From assembly GCF_029623955.1 (NCBI RefSeq), contig NZ_JARSBP010000001.1, positions 310,001-374,000 on the forward strand: DNA of 64,000 bases, given 5' to 3'. Both the position numbers and the translations under genes were made by a program. Under the pieces are notes generated by a model. The model saw only the letters and a program-made list of their open reading frames with translations. It was not told the origin of the DNA and searched no databases. The DNA comes from Mycobacterium sp. 236(2023) (lineage in GTDB: Bacteria > Actinomycetota > Actinomycetes > Mycobacteriales > Mycobacteriaceae). Positions 57,521-64,000 of the stretch are shown piece by piece (position 1 is the stretch's first letter; the number at the start of each line of letters is the position of its first letter).

Positions 57521-59373
57521 GCGAACCGACCACCGGGCGGGGGTTCCCGCTGCTGCCGTCGCGTCTCAACCGCGGCAGCAAGGCCACCAAGACCACCGAC
57601 AACACCTCCGCGGCACTGCTGCTGACCTTCACCGTCATCGCGATCCTGTGGGCCAATTCGCCCTGGGCGGACAGCTATTCGGCGCTACTGGACACCCACG
57701 TCGGCGTCAGCTTCGGCAGTTTCCACTTCGAGATGACGGTCAAGCACATCGTCAACGACGCGTTGATGACGTTCTTCTTCTTCATCGTCGGGCTCGAGGT
57801 GACGCGCGAGTTCACCATCGGCGAGCTCACCGACCGATCACGAGCCGCGGTGCCGGTGGTCGCGGCGGCCGCGGGCCTCATCCTGCCCGCGGTCGTCTTT
57901 CTCGCGTTCAACCCGTCCGGTGAGAACGCGGCCGCGTGGGGTGTGGTGATCTCGACCGACACCGCGTTCCTCGTCGGGGCGCTGGCCATCATCAAGCCGA
58001 TGTTTCCGGCCCGGGTGCGGTTGTTCCTGCTCACGCTCGCGGTTGTCGACGACGTGGGGGCGCTGATCGCGATCGCGGTGTTCTACTCCGAGAGCATCCA
58101 GGTCGGCCCGCTCGTCACGTCGGTGCTGCTGATCGTCGCGCTCGCGCTGGTGCGTTTCCTGCCCAAGGGTCGCGGCCCGGCCTACGCCATTCTGGGTGTG
58201 GCGCTGTGGATCGCGTTGTATATGGCGGGTATCCATCCCACCCTGGCCGGTGTCGCCGTCGCGCTGCTGATCCCCGTCTTCACCCCGGCACGGCGGCCCG
58301 TCGAAAAGGCCGTCGAGCAGATCCGCGCCTTCCGCCAGTCGCCCAACTCGCAGTACGCCCGCGCCGCGAGTCGTTCACTGCGCGAGTCGATCTCGATCAA
58401 CGAACGGCTCCAGGCCGCCGTCGGGCCCACGGTGTCGTTCGTCATCCTGCCGCTGTTCGCGCTCGTCAACGCCGGCGTTCTGCTGGACAGCCAGAGCCTG
58501 ATGACGGCTCTGCGATCGCCGCTGACGTGGGGCATCGTCGCGGGTCTGGTGATCGGCAAGTTCGTCGGCATCACCGGCGCCACCTGGCTGATCCGCAAGA
58601 CGGGAATGGGCGTGCTGGCGCCAGGGCTGACGCTGCGCCGGATCGCCGGTGGCGCCGCGCTGTCCGGCATCGGGTTCACGATCTCGCTGTTCATCGTCGA
58701 CATCGCGATCGAGGATCCGAGCCGTCAGGATCAGGCGCGTATCGGTGTGCTCGCCGCGTCGGTCATCGCGTTCGCGTTCGGCTGGGCGATCTTCCGGATC
58801 ACCGACTGGCTGAGTCCCCCGGAGCCGGTCGGCATGAAGCTGCTGCGGCCCGTCGACCCCGAGCGCGACCACGCCCGCGGCAGGCGCGACGCACCGCTGA
58901 CGCTGGTCGAGTACGGCGACTTCGAATGCCCGTTCTGCAGCCGTGCGACCGGCGCCATCGACGAGGTCCGTGCTCACTTCGGCGACGACCTGCTCTACGT
59001 GTGGCGCCACTTCCCGCTGGAGCGTGCCCATCCGCGGGCGTTCGACGCCGCGCGGGCCAGCGAGGCCGCGGCCCTGCAGGGCAAGTTCTGGGAGATGGCC
59101 CGCGAGTTGTTCGCCCACCAGGACGACATGGAGTGGTCGGACATCTACCGCTACGCGGTGAGCGCCGGATGCGATATCGAACAGTTCGACCAGGACGTCC
59201 GGGTGCACTCGAAGAAGGTGCTGCACCGCGTGGAGGACGACGCCGAGGATGCCGACGCGATGGACCTCAACTCGACTCCCACGCTGTTCGTCAACGGCAA
59301 ACGCCACAAGGGACCGTGGGACGCGGCGAGCCTCATCCGTGCGCTGGAAGCGAGCAGGACGTCACGGCTGTGA
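57517..59373 (+). CDS. nhaA: NhaA Na+/H+ antiporter fused to a DsbA-like thioredoxin domain
   Basis: A 618-residue fusion. Residues about 30-430 are NhaA with the key TLAVVDDVGALIAIAVFY (paired Asp), STDTAFLVGALAI and GAALSGIGFTISLFI. The C-terminal 190 residues are a DsbA-type thioredoxin fold with the CPFC active site in EYGDFECPFCSRATGA, and NSTPTLFVNGKRHKGP with the cis-Pro. Such fusions are known in actinobacteria; the function of the redox domain, and its side of the membrane, are open. The GTG at 57517 overlaps the GH76 stop. The end overlaps the convergent MFS gene by 12 bases. Confidence 0.92.
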   Translation: MSEPTTGRGFPLLPSRLNRGSKATKTTDNTSAALLLTFTVIAILWANSPWADSYSALLDTHVGVSFGSFHFEMTVKHIVNDALMTFFFFIVGLEVTREFTIGELTDRSRAAVPVVAAAAGLILPAVVFLAFNPSGENAAAWGVVISTDTAFLVGALAIIKPMFPARVRLFLLTLAVVDDVGALIAIAVFYSESIQVGPLVTSVLLIVALALVRFLPKGRGPAYAILGVALWIALYMAGIHPTLAGVAVALLIPVFTPARRPVEKAVEQIRAFRQSPNSQYARAASRSLRESISINERLQAAVGPTVSFVILPLFALVNAGVLLDSQSLMTALRSPLTWGIVAGLVIGKFVGITGATWLIRKTGMGVLAPGLTLRRIAGGAALSGIGFTISLFIVDIAIEDPSRQDQARIGVLAASVIAFAFGWAIFRITDWLSPPEPVGMKLLRPVDPERDHARGRRDAPLTLVEYGDFECPFCSRATGAIDEVRAHFGDDLLYVWRHFPLERAHPRAFDAARASEAAALQGKFWEMARELFAHQDDMEWSDIYRYAVSAGCDIEQFDQDVRVHSKKVLHRVEDDAEDADAMDLNSTPTLFVNGKRHKGPWDAASLIRALEASRTSRL

Positions 59374-60789
59374 GCGCGACCGGACGATCCCGAACGTCAC
59401 GAGCGCGGCGGCGATAAGCGTCAGTGCCAGGCCCGCGGCCGTGACAGACGCCCGGAACTCGGAGGTCTGCTGGGAACTCCAGTGCGCGGTTGCGACGGCG
59501 CCGGTGAACAGGGCGGCGAGGATCGTGCCGCTGACGGCGACGCCCACGCCGGACGTCACTTCGCTCGCGGTGTCGACGAGTGCCGTCCCGGTCGTCGTCC
59601 GGTTCTCGGGCAGCCCGCGCAGCACGTTGACCGCGGCGACGACGCCGACCACGCGCATGCCCGCCGCGACGAGCGCGAGAGCGGTTGCGACCCAGGGATA
59701 TCCGAAGCGGCCCAGCGCGGCGTAGACGGCGAGACCGGCCACGACCGCTGACGCGCTGAGCCAGGCGGCACGTTCCGGCCCGACGCGTTTGACGAACGGA
59801 TTGACGACGAAGCTGCCCGCGATGAGGACGACGACCTGCGGCAGCATGCCGATCGCGGCGAGAGCCGGGGACCAACCCCAGTCCAGCTGAAGTTGCAGCG
59901 TCACCAGATAGCCGATGCCGGCGATCGCCAGCCCTGCCGCGGCCTTGAAAGCCAATCCGCTCGAAACCAGGGGGTGCGCAACGAGTTTCGGCGAGATCAG
60001 TGGGAAACGTGCGGATCGCTCTCTCAGGACGAACGTCGCGGACGCGACGAGCGCCGTCGCCGTCACCACCCACGGGAGCCACGAGCGGGCGCCGTCCTCG
60101 ACGAACATCGTCGGTGCGACGAGCGCGAGGACGACCGCCGTCGTGCCGAGGAGTGCGCCCGCGACGTCCAGTGGGTCGCGGTGCAGATCGTCGGCGCGGT
60201 CAGCAGCGATGCCGCGCCGAACTCCGACGATCGCGAGGATTGCGATCGGCACGTTCACCAACAGCAGCACCTGCCACGGCGCGACCGCGATGACGAGCCC
60301 GCCGACGGTCGGGCCGATCGCCAGACCGATGAGGCCCACCGTCGAGATCAGCGTGATCGCCCGCAGCCGCAGGCCGTCGTCGTCGAACAGCCGGAAAGCC
60401 AGCGCCATCGATCCCGGCGTCGTCATCGCAGCGGCAACACCGGTGACCACGCGGACGGCGACGAGTTGTTCCGCGGTGGTGACGAACGCCGTCGCCAAGC
60501 TTGCGGCGGCGAGCAGGACGAGTCCGGCGATCATGACGCGGCGCCGGCCGTAGCGGTCGGCGACGGCGCCGAAGGCCAGCATCAGCCCGCCGAACACGAC
60601 GGCGTAGGCCCCCGTGACCCACTGCAGCTCCGTGGTCGACGCGTGGAGGTTGCGCCCGATCGTCGGGAGCGCGACGTTGAGGATCGAGTTGTCGAGCATT
60701 TCGAACAGGAACACTGTGGACAGGCCGACCAGCGCGGGCCACGCCTGCGTCAGCGAGCGGGGAGAGACAATGCTCGGAGCAGAAGTCAT
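59362..60789 (-). CDS. MFS transporter, DHA2-like
   Basis: A 475-residue major facilitator. The first helix carries LFEMLDNSILNVALPTIGRNL, then GAVADRYGRRRVM (motif A) and GVAAAMTTPGSMALAFRLF (motif C-like), followed by further helices, about 14 in total. It is probably a drug or metabolite exporter. It is divergent from its own TetR gene, with two overlapping operator-like inverted repeats in the 49-bp gap. The ATG at 60789 gives MTSAPSIVSPRSL before helix 1. Confidence 0.85.
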   Translation of the reverse strand: MTSAPSIVSPRSLTQAWPALVGLSTVFLFEMLDNSILNVALPTIGRNLHASTTELQWVTGAYAVVFGGLMLAFGAVADRYGRRRVMIAGLVLLAAASLATAFVTTAEQLVAVRVVTGVAAAMTTPGSMALAFRLFDDDGLRLRAITLISTVGLIGLAIGPTVGGLVIAVAPWQVLLLVNVPIAILAIVGVRRGIAADRADDLHRDPLDVAGALLGTTAVVLALVAPTMFVEDGARSWLPWVVTATALVASATFVLRERSARFPLISPKLVAHPLVSSGLAFKAAAGLAIAGIGYLVTLQLQLDWGWSPALAAIGMLPQVVVLIAGSFVVNPFVKRVGPERAAWLSASAVVAGLAVYAALGRFGYPWVATALALVAAGMRVVGVVAAVNVLRGLPENRTTTGTALVDTASEVTSGVGVAVSGTILAALFTGAVATAHWSSQQTSEFRASVTAAGLALTLIAAALVTFGIVRSRSQP

Positions 60790-60790
60790 G

Positions 60791-60819
60791 TCACTAAGCT
60801 AAGTGACTAAACTAAGTCA
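60791..60819. promoter_or_regulatory. Two overlapping TetR operators between the MFS and TetR genes
   Basis: TCACT-AAGCTA-AGTGA at 60791-60806 and TGACT-AAACTA-AGTCA at 60804-60819 share the same 5-6-5 layout and overlap by three bases, with centres 13 bp apart. Two repressor dimers could bind side by side. They fill most of the 49-bp space between the divergent genes, so both promoters would be blocked. Confidence 0.72.
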
Positions 60820-60838
60820 GTCAACTAAGAGAGGTGAA

Positions 60839-61441
60839 ATGCCCAGGACGTCGGAGCGCGGCGGGCCGCTCACCCGGCGCAAGATCTCGGACGTCGCGAC
60901 CCGCCTGTTCCTCGACCGCGGGTTCGACGAAGTGACGGTCGCCCAGGTCGCCAAGGAGGCCGGCGTCTCGAGCGTGACCGTCTTCAAGCACTACCCGCGC
61001 AAGGAAGACCTGCTCTTCGACCGCGTCGAGGATGCCGTCGAGATCCTGCGGTCGGCCGTGTGTGACCGCGCCGCCGGCGTCGACGTCCTGACGTCACTGC
61101 GGAACGTCGCATTCGGTCTCGTCGATGACCGGCACGCGCTGTCGGGCGTCAAGGATGGGTCGATCCCGTTCTTCCGAACCGTCGCGGCGTCGGCCGCGCT
61201 GATCGCGCGCGCCAGGGAAATCGCCGCCGAACTCGAACGCACGCTTGCCGCGGAACTCGACGACGACGCGGCGTTCGACGGCGACGCCACACTGTTCGCC
61301 GCGCTTGTCATCGCCGGGTACGCGACGGTGTTGACCGGGACCGCGCAGCGCGTCATCGCCGAAGGGTCACCGGACCCCGTCGTCGACGATCATCGCGAGC
61401 GCGTCACGCGGCTGTTCGACGCACTCAGGGACGGGCTTTAG
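60839..61441 (+). CDS. TetR-family regulator of the divergent MFS pump
   Basis: A 200-residue TetR: ISDVATRLFLDRGFDEVTVAQVAKEAGVSSVTVFKHY is a typical helix-turn-helix with the FKHYPRKEDLL continuation. The C-terminal domain is helical. The start MPRTSERGG at 60839 is chosen over 60803 because GAGAGGTG precedes it and the operator repeats would otherwise be coding. The 3' end overlaps the convergent dedA gene by 4 bases. Confidence 0.87.
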   Translation: MPRTSERGGPLTRRKISDVATRLFLDRGFDEVTVAQVAKEAGVSSVTVFKHYPRKEDLLFDRVEDAVEILRSAVCDRAAGVDVLTSLRNVAFGLVDDRHALSGVKDGSIPFFRTVAASAALIARAREIAAELERTLAAELDDDAAFDGDATLFAALVIAGYATVLTGTAQRVIAEGSPDPVVDDHRERVTRLFDALRDGL

Positions 61442-62145
61442 GTCGGCTCGCCGGCATCCATCGGCGGCGTCGGGATGCCTGCCTGCTTGGCGGCCTTGCG
61501 GCGCTTGTACCACTCGAACGCGATCGGCAGCACCGACAGGATGACGATCCCGATGACGATCGGCTCCAGCAGCTTCTGGATGATCTCGATCCGCCCGAGC
61601 CAGTAGCCGAGCAGCGTCAGGCCTGCGCCCCACACGATCGCGCCGACGGCGTTGTACAGCGTGAACACCGCGTAGTTCATCTTGGCGGCGCCGGCGGTGA
61701 TCGGCGCCAGCGTGCGCACGATCGGAACGAAGCGGGCGATCACGATGGCGAACGGGCCGCGCTGCTCGAAGAACAGATGCGCCTCGTCGAGGTACTTCTG
61801 CTTCAGGAATCGCGCGTTCGGCTTGAACATCGCGGTGCCGACATTGCGACCGATCCAGTACCCGACCTGCGCGCCGAGGATCGCGGCGATCGGGATGAAG
61901 ACGAGCAGCTGCCACAGCTGAAAATTCACCTCGGCGACGTTGCCCTCGGCGGACGCCGTCGAGATGCCCGCGGCGAGCATGCCGGCCACGAACAGCAGCG
62001 AGTCGCCGGGAAGGATCGGGAACAGCACGCCGGACTCGACGAACACGACGACCAGCAACCCGATCAGCGCCCAGGTGCCGAAGTAGCTGAGCAGGTTGAT
62101 GGGGTCCAGAAAATCGGGCATCAGCGCGAGATTGTCGACGACCAC
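61438..62145 (-). CDS. DedA family membrane protein (Rv0364 orthologue)
   Basis: A 235-residue DedA/SNARE-associated protein. The re-entrant loop region FVESGVLFPILPGDSLLFVAGML and the motif VIARFVPIVRTLAPITAGAAKMNYAVFTLYNAVGAIVWG define the family. DedA proteins help flip membrane lipids such as undecaprenyl phosphate or phosphatidylethanolamine, which is known for some members only. The C-terminus is basic (KRRKAAKQAG). It diverges from the alcohol dehydrogenase gene with 33 bp between. Confidence 0.88.
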   Translation of the reverse strand: MVVDNLALMPDFLDPINLLSYFGTWALIGLLVVVFVESGVLFPILPGDSLLFVAGMLAAGISTASAEGNVAEVNFQLWQLLVFIPIAAILGAQVGYWIGRNVGTAMFKPNARFLKQKYLDEAHLFFEQRGPFAIVIARFVPIVRTLAPITAGAAKMNYAVFTLYNAVGAIVWGAGLTLLGYWLGRIEIIQKLLEPIVIGIVILSVLPIAFEWYKRRKAAKQAGIPTPPMDAGEPT

Positions 62146-62178
62146 GGCCCCAAGGGTACCGGCGGCTTAGGCTGAGAC

Positions 62179-63192
62179 ATGCCCACCCATAAAGCTGTGC
62201 ACGTCGCCGCCGCCAACGAAGCGCTCGTCCTCACCGAGGTCGAGACACAGTCGCCGCCGTCCGATCATGTCCGCCTGGACGTCGCAGCGTGCGGCGTCTG
62301 CGGGACCGACCGGGAATTCCACGCCGGACACTTCCCGGGCCTGCAGTGGCCGCTGACGATGGGTCATGAGATCGCCGGGACCGTGGCCGAGGTGGGCGAC
62401 GGTGTCGAGGACTTCGCCGTCGGCGACCGGGTGGCGGTCGGCTGGTTCGGCGGCAACTGCAACCGCTGTGTCCCGTGCCGCAAGGGACAGTTCATGCAGT
62501 GCACGAATCTTCAGGTGCCGAGTTGGCAGTACCCGGGCGGCTATGCAGAGTCGGTGACAGTGCCGCGGACGGCCCTTGCGCGGATCCCGGACGGGCTGTC
62601 GTTCGTCGAAGCGGCGCCGATGGGGTGCGCGGGGGTGACGACGTTCAACGGCCTGCGTCAGACGCGCGCGAAGGCGGGCGACGTGGTGGCGATCCTGGGT
62701 GTCGGCGGGCTGGGACACCTCGGGGTGCAGTGGTCGCGGGCGATGGGCTTCGAGACCGTCGCAATCGGGCGCGGTACCGGCAAGGCCGAGGAGGCCAAGG
62801 GGTTCGGCGCGCACCACTACATCGACTCCACGGCGCAGGACGTCGCGGAGGAGTTGCAGAAGCTGGGCGGCGCGACCGTTGTGCTGGCCACCGCGAACAA
62901 CGCGGAGGCAATGGCTGCGACGGTCGGCGGCCTGGGACCGCAGGGAGAATTGGTGACCGTTGGAGTGACCCCCGAGAACCTTCCGATCAGTCCGCTGCAA
63001 CTGATCAACGCCGGGCTCTCGGTGACCGGCCACCCGTCGGGCACAGCGCGTGACGTCGAGGAAACGCTGCACTTCGCACTGCTGTCGGGGGTGCGCGCGA
63101 TGATCGAAGAGCAGCCGCTGGCCGAGGCCGCGGAAGCCTTCGCTGCGATGGACGAGGGCCGCGCCCGCTATCGCCGGGTTCTGACCGTATAG
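62179..63192 (+). CDS. Zinc-dependent alcohol dehydrogenase
   Basis: A 337-residue medium-chain dehydrogenase. Catalytic zinc ligands lie in CGVCGTD and TMGHEIAG, and structural zinc cysteines in NCNRCVPCRKGQFMQC. The NAD(P)-binding motif is VAILGVGGLGHLGVQWSRAMG. It resembles AdhP/AdhA-type alcohol dehydrogenases of mycobacteria. TAGGCT at 62168-62173 is five bases before the ATG, so the transcript may be leaderless. The physiological alcohol is unknown. Confidence 0.9.
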   Translation: MPTHKAVHVAAANEALVLTEVETQSPPSDHVRLDVAACGVCGTDREFHAGHFPGLQWPLTMGHEIAGTVAEVGDGVEDFAVGDRVAVGWFGGNCNRCVPCRKGQFMQCTNLQVPSWQYPGGYAESVTVPRTALARIPDGLSFVEAAPMGCAGVTTFNGLRQTRAKAGDVVAILGVGGLGHLGVQWSRAMGFETVAIGRGTGKAEEAKGFGAHHYIDSTAQDVAEELQKLGGATVVLATANNAEAMAATVGGLGPQGELVTVGVTPENLPISPLQLINAGLSVTGHPSGTARDVEETLHFALLSGVRAMIEEQPLAEAAEAFAAMDEGRARYRRVLTV

Positions 63193-63240
63193 GGAAACAC
63201 CCGATTTCTCCTGCGTCGCGCCGGCGCTAGCGTCCGGTGG

Positions 63241-63765
63241 ATGACCGAACACTGTGGCGTTTCAAGGACTTTCGCGGTCGCTGCAGCATGCCTGGCCGTG
63301 GCCGGCTGCAGCTCGTCTGGCGACGGCGAGCCCGCCGCGGCCGACGACGCACCAGCGACGACATCGGCGGCCGCTCCGGCCGTGATCGACGCGTGTGCGC
63401 TGCTGTCGGCGCAGGACGTCTCGGCGTTGCTCGGTACAGACATCGAGGGGCGGTCCACCTCTACCGACCCCACGATGCCGGGGTGTCTGTGGGAGAACCC
63501 GGACAACTACGAGTCCATCTCGATCGAGATCGGTAATCCGAGTTCGGCGGTGAACAACACCCTTCCGCCACCAGAACCCGGTTTTCCCGACGTCGGGACA
63601 CCGGGCCCGGACGGCATGCGGTTCCTGGTGCCCGGGCAGGTGGAGTTCGCCGCGGGCGGCCGTAACAACATGGTGCAGGTCGCGGTCCTGGCGATGTCGG
63701 GGGACGAGGCCAACGCCGCCGCCGTCGACCTTGCCCGCAAGATCGGCCCCCAGATCCCGCGCTGA
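63241..63765 (+). CDS. DUF3558-like lipoprotein
   Basis: A 174-residue lipoprotein with signal MTEHCGVSRTFAVAAACLAVAGC (lipobox VAGC, Cys23). The mature domain has IDACALLSAQDVSALLGTDIEG and MPGCLWENPDNYESISIEI, the paired-Cys layout of DUF3558 lipoproteins, which are common in mycobacteria and of unknown role. TAGCGT at 63228-63233 lies seven bases before the ATG, predicting a leaderless mRNA. CACCCGATT lies 31 bases upstream of that -10, as before iniB. Confidence 0.8.
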   Translation: MTEHCGVSRTFAVAAACLAVAGCSSSGDGEPAAADDAPATTSAAAPAVIDACALLSAQDVSALLGTDIEGRSTSTDPTMPGCLWENPDNYESISIEIGNPSSAVNNTLPPPEPGFPDVGTPGPDGMRFLVPGQVEFAAGGRNNMVQVAVLAMSGDEANAAAVDLARKIGPQIPR

Positions 63766-64000
63766 CTAGAAGCTCGAGAAGTCCTGTTGTACGCGGCCGA
63801 TTTCGACGTTCTTGCCGTTGAAGTCGGCGCGGCACGTGACAACGACGGTGTAGGTCTGCCCGGGAAGCGGAGCGGCGAACTCCAGTGGGGTGGTGCCCTT
63901 GGGGTTGACCTGAAAATCGCGGCTGGCAGGAAGTCCGAGTCCGTTGACTTCCCTGGCGTTGTAGGTGCACTGGGCCTGCAGGTTGGAGGTGTTGCCCACG
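63766..64000 (-). CDS. Partial secreted/envelope-type protein, 5' end beyond window
   Basis: Only the last 77 residues are visible and the frame is open to the right edge. The segment QCTYNAREVNGLGLPASRDFQVNPKGTTPLEFAAPLPGQTYTVVVTCRADFNGK looks like a beta-sandwich with two cysteines, a pattern seen in mycobacterial envelope proteins of unknown role. Its stop is directly adjacent to that of the convergent DUF3558 gene. No name can be given. Confidence 0.55.
   Translation of the reverse strand, partial: VGNTSNLQAQCTYNAREVNGLGLPASRDFQVNPKGTTPLEFAAPLPGQTYTVVVTCRADFNGKNVEIGRVQQDFSSF

Overview
The window is high-GC mycobacterial DNA, most likely from a rapidly growing non-tuberculous mycobacterium (Mycolicibacterium-type). 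It carries recognisable orthologues of M. tuberculosis genes in partly conserved order: aspC (Rv0337c), etfD (Rv0338c), iniR (Rv0339c), the Rv0340-iniB-iniA-iniC block, dnaK-grpE-dnaJ1-hspR, clpB-ttfA, the GH76 gene (Rv0365c) and dedA (Rv0364). Mycothiol-related and F420-type enzymes and many leaderless-type starts fit the same lineage. No rRNA, tRNA, CRISPR array, insertion sequence or prophage was seen.

Layout. 1-5 kb: a molybdenum hydroxylase operon cut by the window edge, a YibE/F membrane protein, a DUF4304-like protein, AspC and an exported nucleoside hydrolase. 5-8.4 kb: EtfD, the electron-transfer-flavoprotein oxidoreductase needed for beta-oxidation, with an unusual six-fold repeat tail and an operator-like promoter. 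8.5-23.4 kb: an expanded iniBAC island. 23.4-31.4 kb: a run of minus-strand genes for redox and sugar metabolism (mycothione reductase-like, glucose-6-phosphate dehydrogenase, GH15, mycothiol-type DinB protein, F420-type oxidoreductase), an LpqJ-like lipoprotein and an M48 protease. 31.5-35.7 kb: the heat-shock operon dnaK-grpE-dnaJ1-hspR with two HAIR operators and a large terminator. 35.8-46.4 kb: assorted membrane and redox genes, then a translationally coupled operon of a sodium:solute symporter, a small membrane protein and two NtaA-type flavin monooxygenases. 46.6-54.3 kb: CYTH protein, PAP2 phosphatase, clpB with a HAIR operator, then ttfA-SDR-lipoprotein-RNA methyltransferase. 54.2-64 kb: two MFS pumps each paired with a TetR regulator and palindromic operators, GH76, an NhaA-DsbA fusion, DedA, a zinc alcohol dehydrogenase, a DUF3558 lipoprotein and a partial gene.

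The most interesting part is the ini island. In M. tuberculosis the block is essentially Rv0340-iniB-iniA-iniC. Here each element is interleaved with one of three paralogous Hsp70-like (actin-fold) proteins. Each lacks the substrate-binding domain and has instead a single C-terminal membrane helix and a long Thr/Pro/Glu-rich outward tail. All three have lost key phosphate-binding aspartates that the DnaK in this same window keeps. Two further small membrane proteins with Thr-rich tails lie next to the block, and at least one shares the juxtamembrane W-[YF]-[KR]-[RK]-P motif. CCCCTAA(C/T)G-type repeats occur in both promoter regions of the island, next to the gene for the STAND regulator IniR. 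A reasonable inference is a stress-induced inner-membrane system that couples two dynamin-like GTPases (IniA, IniC) and IniB-domain proteins to membrane-anchored nucleotide-binding sensors.
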